DNA of 64,000 bases, taken from contig NZ_WHZW01000005.1 of the NCBI RefSeq assembly GCF_010667685.1, forward strand, positions 1-64,000, written 5' to 3'. Of the stretch, positions 18,637 to 28,100 are shown in pieces. A program made the translations under genes and the position numbers. Positions within the stretch are counted from its first letter, which is position 1; each line of letters starts with the position of its first letter. Source of the stretch: Bifidobacterium aerophilum (GTDB lineage Bacteria > Actinomycetota > Actinomycetes > Actinomycetales > Bifidobacteriaceae). Below the pieces are notes generated by a model that was not told the origin of the DNA, ran no database searches, and saw only the letters and a list, made by a program, of their open reading frames with translations.

Positions 18637-19083
18637 TTACTCCTCGCTTTTGAGCTCGTCAATCGCGTTCTGGAAGTCCTCCAGGCCATCGAAATCCTGA
18701 TAGACGCTGGCGAAACGCAGGTAGGCGACCTTGTCGAGCTCCTTCAATGGCGCCAAAATGGCCTTACCCACATCCTCGGACTTGACTTCCGCCAGACCAC
18801 GGGCACGCAGATCCTCCTCCACGCGCTGCCCGAGTTTTTTCAGGTCCTCTTCCTTGATGGGCCGGCCTTGGCACGCCTTGCGCACGCCCGATATCACTTT
18901 GTTGCGATCGAACGGTTCGGAGTTGCCCGAACGCTTGGTCACCAGCAGCATGGTCGTTTCCACCGTCGTGAAACGCTTATGGCATTTGAGGCATTCACGT
19001 CGACGACGAATGGAAAAACCATCCTCGCTGATACGTGTATCCACGACTTTGGTATCCGGCTGCTGACAAAAAGGACAATGCAT
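18637..19083 (-). CDS. nrdR: Transcriptional repressor NrdR
   Basis: Zn-ribbon/ATP-cone repressor of ribonucleotide reductase genes that senses ATP/dATP. The 148-residue protein starts MHCPFC; the zinc ribbon uses C3, C6, C31 and C34 ('CPFC', 'CLKC'), followed by 'KRFTTVE' and an ATP-cone (about 48-135) with 'FDRNKVISGVRKAC'. Length is typical of the family. The upstream open frame lacks family sequence. The order nrdR, LysM gene, lexA is also found in mycobacteria, where nrdR is adjacent to the SOS gene chiZ. Confidence 0.96.
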   Translation of the reverse strand: MHCPFCQQPDTKVVDTRISEDGFSIRRRRECLKCHKRFTTVETTMLLVTKRSGNSEPFDRNKVISGVRKACQGRPIKEEDLKKLGQRVEEDLRARGLAEVKSEDVGKAILAPLKELDKVAYLRFASVYQDFDGLEDFQNAIDELKSEE

Positions 19084-19150
19084 GTCCACCACAATAGCGT
19101 GTGACACGGAAGACATGCAAAACATGACGTTCACGTTCCCCTTCATGCCG

Positions 19151-19519
19151 TCATTCGACCGGCACGATGATCCGTTGACCGACCTCAAGCGTCGACGAGT
19201 CAAGATCATTCATCGACTGCAGCAACGCCACGCTGCGCGACACGTCTCCTCCGGCCGGCGTGATCATCTCCGCGTACGACCACAGCGTATCCCCTGGCCG
19301 GACCGTATAACTGGTCACTTCGGTGGGAGCGGACGCCGAATCGGCTCGCCCGGGCACGATCCACGAGCACAACGTCCATGCCATCATGGCGCACAGCAGC
19401 ATCGCCAGCGCCTTTTCCGCCACGCTCATCCCATGACGGACCGACACGACACCGTCGTCTCCGCAGGAACGGACATCGATCTTCACCGCCGTTTTCGGCT
19501 CCATCGTCCGCGACATCAT
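19151..19519 (-). CDS. LysM protein divergent from lexA (YneA/DivS/ChiZ-like)
   Basis: About 122 residues: a short cytoplasmic segment, one membrane helix (about 35-53, 'ALAMLLCAMMAWTLCSWIV') and one C-terminal LysM domain (about 70-121, 'SYTVRPGDTLWSYAEMI' ending 'LEVGQRIIVPVE'). That architecture and the place next to lexA match the SOS-induced division suppressors YneA (Bacillus), DivS (Corynebacterium) and ChiZ (Mycobacterium). Two LexA-type boxes overlap its predicted transcription start. The start is taken from AAAGGA ten bases before the ATG at 19519; the ATG one codon later is equally possible. Its function as a division inhibitor is inference from architecture and synteny. Confidence 0.8.
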   Translation of the reverse strand: MMSRTMEPKTAVKIDVRSCGDDGVVSVRHGMSVAEKALAMLLCAMMAWTLCSWIVPGRADSASAPTEVTSYTVRPGDTLWSYAEMITPAGGDVSRSVALLQSMNDLDSSTLEVGQRIIVPVE

Positions 19520-19535
19520 GGCAACCACATCCTTT

Positions 19536-19549
19536 CGAACGACTGTTCT
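19536..19549. promoter_or_regulatory. LexA box 1
   Basis: CGAAC-GACT-GTTCT, one base off the Gram-positive consensus CGAAC-N4-GTTCG. It lies just upstream of the ribosome site of the LysM gene and 16 bp from box 2, so both boxes are on the same helix face to within half a turn. Confidence 0.7.
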
Positions 19550-19551
19550 AT

Positions 19552-19565
19552 CGAACAACAGTTCT
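19552..19565. promoter_or_regulatory. LexA box 2
   Basis: CGAAC-AACA-GTTCT, again with one mismatch in the last base of the consensus. It covers the region immediately downstream of a minus-strand CATAAT (19567-19572) that could be the -10 of the LysM gene, where bound LexA would block initiation. Confidence 0.7.
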
Positions 19566-19605
19566 GATTATGGCACATCTGTTCGATATGCGCAACACGA
19601 CACCT

Positions 19606-19619
19606 CGAACAGATGTTTG
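19606..19619. promoter_or_regulatory. LexA box 3 at the lexA promoter
   Basis: CGAAC-AGAT-GTTTG. It overlaps the proposed -35 of lexA (TTGTTT, 19617-19622), the expected arrangement for autorepression. Confidence 0.7.
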
Positions 19620-19645
19620 TTTTTCTGTGTCGTTCACGGTATGCT
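19617..19645 (+). promoter_or_regulatory. lexA promoter
   Basis: TTGTTT (19617-19622), a 17-base spacer, and TATGCT (19640-19645), about 27 bases before the lexA ATG. The -35 is covered by LexA box 3. Confidence 0.6.
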
Positions 19646-19671
19646 TGAACAAGCACGAAAGGAGCCAGCCG

Positions 19672-20394
19672 ATGAGCACCATATCTTTCACCTCGAAACG
19701 GCCCGCGCAACCGCCTCAGGAAAGCACGTTGACGGAACGCCAGCGCAAGGTGCTTGACGCGATCCGCACCCATGTGGCCGAAAAGGGCTTCGTTCCCTCG
19801 TTCCGGGAGATCGGAGAATCCGCCGGCCTGAAGAGCCCGTCCTCGGTCAAGCATCAGCTGCAGGTGCTTGAGGAGAAGGGTTTCATTCGCATGAACGCGA
19901 ACAAGGGCCGTGCCATCGAACTGGTGGATGTCGCCAATACATCGGCGTCGAATAGGACCGTAGCCGACGAGGCGGTGACGGTGCTGCCGTTCCCGGACGG
20001 GACCAGCGCGTCCATCCGCCAGTCGCACGACGTCCCGCTGGTCGGACGCATCGCCGCCGGCGTGCCGATCACCGCCGAACAGCATGTGGACGACGTGATG
20101 CGCCTTCCGGAACGCCTAACCGGAACCGGCAATCTGTTCATGCTCGAAGTGCATGGGGATTCGATGGTCGACGCCGCCATTTGCGACGGTGATTTCGTGG
20201 TGGTGCGCGAGCAGCACAGCGCCGTCAACGGCGATATCGTCGCCGCGCTGCTCGGGGATGAGGCGACCGTCAAGACGTTCCGCAACGACAACGGCCACGT
20301 GTGGCTGATCCCTCACAACCCGGCCTACTCCCCCATCGACGGCACTCATGCGCAGATCATGGGCAAGGTCGTCACCGTGCTGCGCAAGATCTGA
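19672..20394 (+). CDS. lexA: SOS repressor LexA
   Basis: Repressor of DNA-damage genes that cleaves itself when RecA filaments form. The 240 residues contain an N-terminal winged helix ('LTERQRKVLDAI', 'PSFREIGESAGLKSPSSVKHQL'), a linker with the Ala129-Gly130 cleavage bond in 'GRIAAGVPI', and an S24 peptidase domain with catalytic Ser164 ('GDSM') and Lys201 ('ATVK'). GAAAGGAG lies eight bases before the ATG. The frame is open far upstream, but that part crosses the LexA boxes and promoter and is not coding. Autoregulation is supported by the box over its -35. Confidence 0.97.
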   Translation: MSTISFTSKRPAQPPQESTLTERQRKVLDAIRTHVAEKGFVPSFREIGESAGLKSPSSVKHQLQVLEEKGFIRMNANKGRAIELVDVANTSASNRTVADEAVTVLPFPDGTSASIRQSHDVPLVGRIAAGVPITAEQHVDDVMRLPERLTGTGNLFMLEVHGDSMVDAAICDGDFVVVREQHSAVNGDIVAALLGDEATVKTFRNDNGHVWLIPHNPAYSPIDGTHAQIMGKVVTVLRKI

Positions 20395-20408
20395 GCGTGC
20401 CGTCGTAT

Positions 20409-20440
20409 CGTGGCGGATGACGTCGGCGCCATCCGCCACG
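20409..20440. terminator. 11-bp hairpin between lexA and the efflux gene
   Basis: Arms 20409-20419 and 20430-20440 are perfectly complementary with a 10-base loop, between two convergent genes. No T-tract follows on either strand. A bidirectional terminator is the simplest reading. Confidence 0.6.
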
Positions 20441-20446
20441 GCCGGA

Positions 20447-21385
20447 TCATTGATGGAGCTGTGTGGCGCTGGGTGTGCTGTAGCCTTCCGGTTCGAGCTG
20501 GAAGGTGGTGTGCGGCACGGATACGGGGAAATGTTCGCGCAGGCAGTCCTGCAGTTGGGCAAGGATGTCCGCCGCCTGGTCCATGGTCAGTCCTCGTTCC
20601 ACCACCACATGCGCCATGAGGATGGGCATGCCTGTGGATACCGTACTGGCATGAAGGTCATGTACGGCGATGACGTGCGGCACGTGTTCCATGTGCTCGC
20701 GTACCGCGTCGAGGTCAAGCCCGTCGGGCGTTTCTTCGAGCAGCACCTTTACGGCGTTGCGTAGCAGCATGATGGCACGGGGGATCATCAGCAGTGCGAT
20801 CAGACCGCCGGCGACGGCGTCGAAGCCGTCCCAACCGGTCGACATCATGACGACCGCGGAGATGACGACCGCGACCGATCCGAGCGCGTCGTTCATCACC
20901 TCGAGGAATGCGGCTTTCATGTTCATGTTGTCCGCGCGCTGCGAGGCGAGGATGGCGATGGATCCGACATTCGCGGCGAGGCCGAGGATGCCGAAGAACA
21001 GCAGCAGCCCGATGTCCTGGATGCCTTCGTTCGACCCGCCGAACAGGCGCATGGCCGCTTCGACCAACGCGTAGATGCCGACGACGAGCAGCACCATTGC
21101 GCCGCAGGCCGCGGTGAGCACTTCGAGGCGCGCCCATCCCCATGTGCGATGGCTGCTGGGTTTGCGTCGCATGAGTATGGCGGTGATCGTCGAGGCGATG
21201 AGTACGGACATGTCGGTCAGCATGTGGCCTGCGTCCACGAGCAACGCGAGGGATCCGGTGATGATCGCGCCGACGACTTCGGCCATGAATACGGTGGCCG
21301 TAAGCGCCAGCGTCATCGTCAGTCTCCGCTGATGGGCCCGGGCATCCGCTGCGGTAGTTCCCGCAGCCCCATGATCGTGTGCCAT
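20447..21385 (-). CDS. Cation diffusion facilitator (CzcD/ZitB-like)
   Basis: Inner-membrane proton antiporter that exports divalent metal, most likely Zn2+. The 312 residues have a His-containing N-terminus (MAHDHG), six predicted helices and a C-terminal cytoplasmic domain ('HMEHVPHVIAVHDLHA'). Helix 2 has the usual 'DAGHMLTD' metal site. In helix 5 the expected HxxxD of CzcD/ZitB reads 'LEVMNDALGS', so the His is Glu. This may alter selectivity, although I believe similar variants occur in actinobacterial members. AAAGGA lies six bases before the ATG. The gene converges on lexA. Confidence 0.88.
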   Translation of the reverse strand: MAHDHGAAGTTAADARAHQRRLTMTLALTATVFMAEVVGAIITGSLALLVDAGHMLTDMSVLIASTITAILMRRKPSSHRTWGWARLEVLTAACGAMVLLVVGIYALVEAAMRLFGGSNEGIQDIGLLLFFGILGLAANVGSIAILASQRADNMNMKAAFLEVMNDALGSVAVVISAVVMMSTGWDGFDAVAGGLIALLMIPRAIMLLRNAVKVLLEETPDGLDLDAVREHMEHVPHVIAVHDLHASTVSTGMPILMAHVVVERGLTMDQAADILAQLQDCLREHFPVSVPHTTFQLEPEGYSTPSATQLHQ

Positions 21386-21464
21386 ATGCCGTCCTTTTCC
21401 TGTTCCTTGTTGTCGAGGCGTTGCTGAGATCGCTTCCTACAACCATTTTCATTAGCCCGCAAAC

Positions 21465-21499
21465 GCAGAAACCCCCGGCACAGGGCCGGGGTTTTCTGC
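21465..21499 (-). terminator. ldh terminator
   Basis: Arms 21465-21479 and 21485-21499 pair over 15 bases with one mismatch and a 5-base loop. On the minus strand the arm ends in GGGTTTCTGC and is followed by GTTTGC. A second small hairpin (CTGCCAC/GTGGCAG, 21501-21518) lies between it and ldh. It separates ldh from the downstream efflux gene. Confidence 0.65.
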
Positions 21500-21529
21500 A
21501 CTGCCACACACGTGGCAGTCACATCAATG

Positions 21530-21636
21530 CAAATATTCGGCTGATGCGTGCGGAAGCCGCCGTCCGAAACCGAAGGCGCACGACGGTGCGTCGAGGTTGA
21601 GGAAAGGCGGCTTACGCTCCATCAGCCGAATATTTG
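21530..21636 (-). repeat. Long inverted repeat abutting the ldh stop codon
   Basis: Left arm 21530-21561 and right arm 21606-21636 pair as a perfect 17-bp outer stem (21530-21546 with 21620-21636), a roughly 7-base internal mismatch, and an 8-bp inner stem (21554-21561 with 21606-21613), enclosing a 44-base loop. The outer stem begins on the base next to the ldh TGA. It may protect or process the 3' end of the ldh mRNA; this is inference. Confidence 0.65.
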
Positions 21637-22644
<1,008 letters not shown>

Positions 22645-22812
22645 TCATCCAAACAACATATTCACTCTATCCACACACGCTGACGTTTCCGGCGCACGTG
22701 CCGCATCGGCCATAAGTGATCTTCGTCACACTCTCGGGAGCGTTCACACGCCTGTCCACGAGCGACGTCCGCATCGTGGAATCGCCGGAATGACACCGCT
22801 TTCCGGCAGGAC

Positions 22813-24339
22813 TCAGTCGATGGCCTGCTCCATCACCTGCGCGGCCAGATGGCTGCCGACTTCCGCTTCGACCATCATGCCATCGTCGCGGTAATCGACG
22901 TCGATCACATGGCCGTATTCGCGGATGCGCGACAGCAGCGAACCCGCCGCGTACGGCAGCAGCGCATGAACGTGCACGTTCGGCACGGGCAGCATGCTTT
23001 CGACGTGCTCCCGCAGCGCATCGATGCCTTCGCCGCTGTACGCGGACACGATATGCGCGTCCGGTTCCAGCGACGACAGACGCTCGCGCGTGGCCGGGTC
23101 GATGCGATCGGCCTTGTTGAATACGAGGATGCGCGGGATCTCGGCGGTGCCGTCGATGTCGGCGAGCACGTCGTTGACCGCGTCGATCTGCGAGAACGGG
23201 TCGGGATGCGAGCCGTCGACAACATGCACGATGAGATCCGCCTCGGAGACCTCCTCCAGTGTGGATTTGAACGCCTCGATGAGCTGCGTGGGCAGACGTC
23301 GCACGAAGCCGACCGTGTCGACGTAGGCGTACAGACGCCCGTCCTTGGCACGGGCGCGCCGCACGGCCGTGTCGAGCGTGGCGAACAGCGCGTTCTCGAC
23401 GAGTTCGGCCGAACCGGTGAGCCTATTGGTCAAGGACGATTTGCCGGCATTGGTATAGCCGACCACGGCGACGGTCGGCAGTCCGTACCGGCGACGCGAG
23501 CCTCGCTTGACTTCGCGGGCGGGTGCCATCTCGCGGATCTGCTTGCGCAGTCGGGCGATGCGGGTGCGGATGACGCGACGGTCCATTTCGATCTTCGTCT
23601 CGCCCGGGCCACGCGAGCCGATGCCCGCGTCCGCTCCGGCCGCACGGCCGCCGGCCTGTCGCGACAGCGAACCGCCCCAGCCGCGCAGTCGCGGCAGCAT
23701 GTATTCGAGCTGGGCGAGTTCGACCTGCGCCTTGCCCTCACGCGACGTCGCATGCTGGGCGAAGATGTCGAGGATCACGGCGGTGCGGTCCACGACCTTG
23801 ACCTTGGTCGCATCCTCAAGCGCACGCCGCTGGCTCGGCGGCAGGTCGTCGTCCACGATGATCGTGTCGGCCTCCTCGCGCGCGACGATGTCGGCGATCT
23901 CCTTCGCCTTGCCGGAACCGACATAGGTGGCCGCGTCCGGCCGGTAGCGATGCTGCAGCAGACCGTCGCATACGACCGCGCCCGCGGTTTCGGCGAGCGC
24001 CGCCAGCTCGCGCAGCGATTCCTCGGCGGCGGATGCGGTGGTCACGGCGGACGACCAGACGCCGACGAGCACGACGCGTTCGAGTCGCACCTTGCGGTAT
24101 TCGACTTCGGTGACGTCCTGCAGTTCGCCGAGACCTGAAACATGCTTGAGCTGGTTGCGCGATTCGCGTTCCTCCCACGCCTCGCTGGATCGTTCGCCGA
24201 ATCCCGCACCGTGGTCGTTCTCGTCAAGCAGCACGTCGGACTGGTCGGCCAGCACGCCGGTCAGTTCCGGCTCCTGCCCCACGATGGACTGGTTCACGAC
24301 GCCGCTGTCAACGGCCGGCTGCTGGCTCTGCTCGCTCAA
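22813..24339 (-). CDS. hflX: Ribosome-associated GTPase HflX
   Basis: GTPase that binds and splits stalled ribosomes under stress. About 508 residues: an acidic N-terminal extension (1-75), the HflX domain with 'ATYVGSGKAKEIADIV' and 'DDDLPPSQRRAL', the signature 'GSRGPGETKIEMDRR', and a G domain with P-loop 'GYTNAGKSSL', 'DTVGFVRRLP' and NKAD. The start is unusual: TTG at 24339 sits five bases after GAGAGG, and a GTG two codons earlier is the alternative; there is no suitable ATG. The frame remains open across the divergent methyltransferase gene but is not HflX-like there. Confidence 0.93.
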   Translation of the reverse strand: MSEQSQQPAVDSGVVNQSIVGQEPELTGVLADQSDVLLDENDHGAGFGERSSEAWEERESRNQLKHVSGLGELQDVTEVEYRKVRLERVVLVGVWSSAVTTASAAEESLRELAALAETAGAVVCDGLLQHRYRPDAATYVGSGKAKEIADIVAREEADTIIVDDDLPPSQRRALEDATKVKVVDRTAVILDIFAQHATSREGKAQVELAQLEYMLPRLRGWGGSLSRQAGGRAAGADAGIGSRGPGETKIEMDRRVIRTRIARLRKQIREMAPAREVKRGSRRRYGLPTVAVVGYTNAGKSSLTNRLTGSAELVENALFATLDTAVRRARAKDGRLYAYVDTVGFVRRLPTQLIEAFKSTLEEVSEADLIVHVVDGSHPDPFSQIDAVNDVLADIDGTAEIPRILVFNKADRIDPATRERLSSLEPDAHIVSAYSGEGIDALREHVESMLPVPNVHVHALLPYAAGSLLSRIREYGHVIDVDYRDDGMMVEAEVGSHLAAQVMEQAID

Positions 24340-24450
24340 TGGCACCTCTCGCTTCTCTTGGCTCACGATTAAACTATGGTGGTCCTTATTATCATCGTTT
24401 TGGAAGACATGCCACATCGCATGGATGGCGTGCCAGGGGCAAGGAGACAT

Positions 24451-25107
24451 ATGGTCGAGCAGTATTTTTCCGCCGAACCCGCGTCCGAGGACGTTCGCCG
24501 TCGGCTGACGGTGACGTTGCAGGGCAACGAGGCGACGGTCGAGACGTCGAACGGCGTGTTTTCCGGTTCGCGGCTTGATCTGGGCACGTCGGTGCTGCTG
24601 CGCGAGGTGCCCGAGCCGCCTCAGCGCGGCACGTTCCTCGATCTTGGCTGCGGATGGGGCCCGGTATCGCTGGCGCTGGCGTTCGCCGCGCCGGATGCGA
24701 CCGTGTGGGCCGTGGACGTGAACGTCCGCGCGCTCGAACTGACCGCCGCGAACGCCAAGCGCAACGGCTGCACGAACGTGCACGTGACGCAGACGGACGA
24801 GTCCGGCGCCCCCCTGCCCGAACAGACGGCGACGGCCTGCGAGACGATGCCGGCCGATGCGACCTTCGACGTGATCTGGTCGAACCCGCCGATCCGCGTC
24901 GGCAAGGAGGCCCTGCACACGCTGCTTATGACATGGCTGCCGAGGCTGAAGCCGAATGGCGGCACGGCGTATCTGGTGGTGCAGCGGAACCTCGGCGCCG
25001 ATTCGCTGATCCCGTGGCTGGCGGGCGCGCTCGGCGACGATTACGAGGTGGGCAAATACCATTCCGCCAAGGGATACCGCGTCATCGAAGTGGTGCGGAA
25101 CAAGTAG
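24451..25107 (+). CDS. RsmC/RsmD-like SAM methyltransferase
   Basis: Class I methyltransferase, probably acting on 16S rRNA guanine N2 (G1207-type, RsmC family). The 218 residues show 'HMVEQYFSAEPASEDVR' at the start, SAM motif I 'LDLGCGWGPVSLALA', the acidic residue in 'VWAVDVNVRAL', and the catalytic NPP motif in 'IWSNPPIRVGKE'. This corresponds to the C-terminal catalytic half of E. coli RsmC, as in many Gram-positive single-domain homologues. AAGGAG lies four bases before the ATG. It is divergent from hflX with a 111-base shared region and precedes hrpA. Confidence 0.85.
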   Translation: MVEQYFSAEPASEDVRRRLTVTLQGNEATVETSNGVFSGSRLDLGTSVLLREVPEPPQRGTFLDLGCGWGPVSLALAFAAPDATVWAVDVNVRALELTAANAKRNGCTNVHVTQTDESGAPLPEQTATACETMPADATFDVIWSNPPIRVGKEALHTLLMTWLPRLKPNGGTAYLVVQRNLGADSLIPWLAGALGDDYEVGKYHSAKGYRVIEVVRNK

Positions 25108-25123
25108 GCGCATTCCAATTCGC

Positions 25124-25145
25124 GGCTCCCCGTCGCCGGGGAGCC
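25124..25145 (+). terminator. Hairpin between methyltransferase and hrpA
   Basis: GGCTCCCC (25124-25131) pairs with GGGGAGCC (25138-25145) around a 6-base loop, starting 17 bases after the methyltransferase stop. No T-tract follows, so termination may be partial. Confidence 0.5.
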
Positions 25146-25171
25146 CGCTTCATGTTAGGGACGATTCACTG

Positions 25172-28100
25172 ATGAAATTCGAATATCCGCCGGAACTGCC
25201 GGTGTCGGCCGCCCGTGACGAGATCGCCGAGGCCGTCCGTCACAGTCAGGTCGTGATCGTGTCCGGCCAGACCGGTTCCGGTAAGACCACGCAGTTGCCG
25301 AAGATCCTGCTGGAACTGGGGCGCGGCAGCCACGGCCGGCAGATCGTGCACACGCAGCCGCGTCGTCTCGCCGCGCGCACCGTGGCCGAACGCATCGCCG
25401 ACGAGATGGGCGTGCAACTCGGCGACGAGGTCGGCTATCAGGTGCGGTTCACCGACGAGAGCTCGCCGAAGACGCGGCTGCGCGTCGTGACCGACGGCAT
25501 CCTGCTCGCGCAGATCCAACGTGATCCGAAACTGAACCAGTACGACACGATCGTCATCGACGAGGCGCACGAGCGCAGCCTGAACATCGATTTTCTGCTC
25601 GGCTATCTGACCGCGCTGCTGCCGCAGCGGCGTGACCTGAAGCTCGTGATCACGTCCGCGACCATCGATTCGGTGAAGTTCAAGGAGCATTTCGAGCATG
25701 CGCTGCACGAGAAGGTGCCGGTGATCGAGGTGTCCGGCCGCACGTTCCCCGTGCAGGTCGTGTACGAGCCGCTCGGCACCGCGCCGGCGCTGATGCGCAA
25801 CGTGCCCGGGTTCGAAACCGGCGCGTTGCCCGGCGAGGAGGCGTATGCGGAACTGTCCGCCGCGCCGGGCGCAGCCGAACGCGGCGGCAACGGTTCGGGG
25901 CGCAATGCCGACCGCGACGTCGATATGGACATGCCGACGGCCGTGGCCCGCGCCTGCGCCGAACTGGTCATCCATTCGAGTCACGAACGCGGCGCCCGCG
26001 ACATCCTCGTGTTCGCCTCGGGCGAGCGCGACATCCACGAGTTCGAGAACGCGCTGCGTCGCCATTACGGCCCGCGCGCCGACGACATGCGCCGCCCGGA
26101 CGCGATCGAGATCATGCCGCTGTTCGCCAGGCTTTCCGCCAAGGACCAGCACAGGGTCTTCGAACCGCATACGCATCAGCGCATCGTGATCGCCACGAAC
26201 GTGGCCGAAACCTCGCTGACGGTGCCGGGCATCCGGTACGTGGTCGATCCGGGCACCGCGCGCATCAGCCGTTATTCGAAGACCGCGAAGGTCCAAAGGC
26301 TGCCGATCGAGCCGATTTCGCAGGCGAGCGCGGACCAGCGCTCCGGCCGATGCGGCCGTATCGCGGACGGCATCGCGATCCGCCTGTATTCGCGCGAGGA
26401 CTACGAGACGCGCCCCCGGTTCACCGAACCGGAGATCCTGCGCACCTCATTGGGTGCCGTTGTACTGCACATGCTGTCGGTCGGCGTGGCGCGCACGGCC
26501 GAGGACGTGACGAATTTCGGATTCATCGACCCGCCGGACATGAAGGCCGTCTCCGACGGCTTCAACGAGCTGACCGAATTGAAGGCGGTGGCCCGCAGGC
26601 GCGGCGAGGTGACGCTGACGCATATCGGCCGCCAGCTGGCGCGCATTCCGATCGACGTGCGTCTGGGACGCATGGTGATCGAGGCGGCGAGGTCGACCAC
26701 GCCGGACACGCTGGCCGCGGTGCTGGTGATCGTCGCGTTCCTGAGTCTGCAGGATCCACGAGAACGACCGGACGAGGCGCGCGACGAGGCCGATCGGATT
26801 CATAACCGGTATGCGGATCCGACCAGCGACTATCTGACGGCCCTGAACATCTGGGATCGTATCTTCCAAGCGGACGGCGAGCCGAGCAATTCGGCGCTGC
26901 GCCGCATCTGCAAGACCGAGTATTTCAGTTGGCTGCGCGTGCGCCAGTGGAAGGATCTGGTGAACCAGCTCACCGACATGTGCCATGAGCTGAAGTTCAC
27001 GGTAGGCTCCCCTCAACCGGCGTCCCGGCCGGGTCTGGAGATCCGCCAGCTGCCGATCAACCAGCAGGCGGCGGGCTCGCTGCGCTGCTCGTGGGACGAT
27101 CGCGGCATCCACACGTCGATGCTGGCCGGTCTGCTGTCGATGATGGGCATGCAGATCATCCGCGAGCCGAAGGCGTCGGATTTCACGGGATTGAAGGGCG
27201 CCGCGCGAGCGAAGGCGATCAAGCGCGCGCAGAAGATGGCGAAGAACGACTATCAGGGTGCGCGCGGCACGCATTTCGCCCTGTTCCCCGCCTCGAGCGT
27301 CGCCAAAAGCACGCCGGCATGGGTGATGAGCACCGAACTTGTGGAGACGAGCCGCCTGTGGGCGCGGTATTCGGCGGCGATTGACCCGGCGTGGGCGGAG
27401 CCGCTGGCCGGCCAGCTGACGCGTACCACGTATGCGGAGCCGCATTGGTCCGGCTCACGCGGCTCGGCGGTGGCGAGCGCGAAGGTGCTGCTGTACGGCC
27501 TGCCGATCGTGCAGGATCGCACGGTGCAGTGGGGGCGCATCAATCCGCTTGAGGCGCGTGACTTCCTCATCCGGCAGGGTCTGGTCGAGGGCGACATCCA
27601 GCAGCGGTTCGGTTACGACGAGTTCGTGGGCCGCAACCGCGACATCCTCGACGAGGCGGCCGACGATGCGAACCGCACGCGTCAGATCGCGCAGACGGTG
27701 AGCGACGAGGACCTGTTCGACTTCTACCAGTCGGTGATTCCGAACGACGTGACCTGCGTGGCCGATCTGGCGAAATGGTGGAAGCGCGAGCATGACGAGC
27801 ATCCGCATCTGCTGGATTTCGACCCGGACAAGGTGGAGCGTCTGGCCACCGCCGAGTCGGTGTCGCTGGCTGACTATCCGGATCATTGGCATACGCTCGG
27901 CACCGACGGCCGGCCGATCGATCTGCGGCTGAGCTACGTGTACGATCCGCATGATCCGGCCGATGGCGTGACCGTGCATGTGCCGTTGAAGGCGCTGTCC
28001 AGGATCACGCCCGAACAGTTCACCTGGAACGTGCCCGGCCTGTTGGACGAGCTGATCGTGGGGCTGATCAAGGCGCTGCCGAAGTCGCTGCGCGTGCAGT

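Noticed and set aside
21440..21520. tRNA-like folding near the ldh terminator
   Set aside because: Hairpins do not form a cloverleaf; no T-loop GTTCRA or anticodon arm in the right place.
21319..21522. 67-codon minus-strand frame over the ldh terminator and efflux leader
   Set aside because: It runs through the terminator hairpin and into the efflux gene in another frame; more likely non-coding leader.
24340..25113. N-terminal extension of the hflX frame across the methyltransferase
   Set aside because: It would overlap the divergent methyltransferase, which has SAM motifs and a good ribosome site; the extension shows no HflX similarity.
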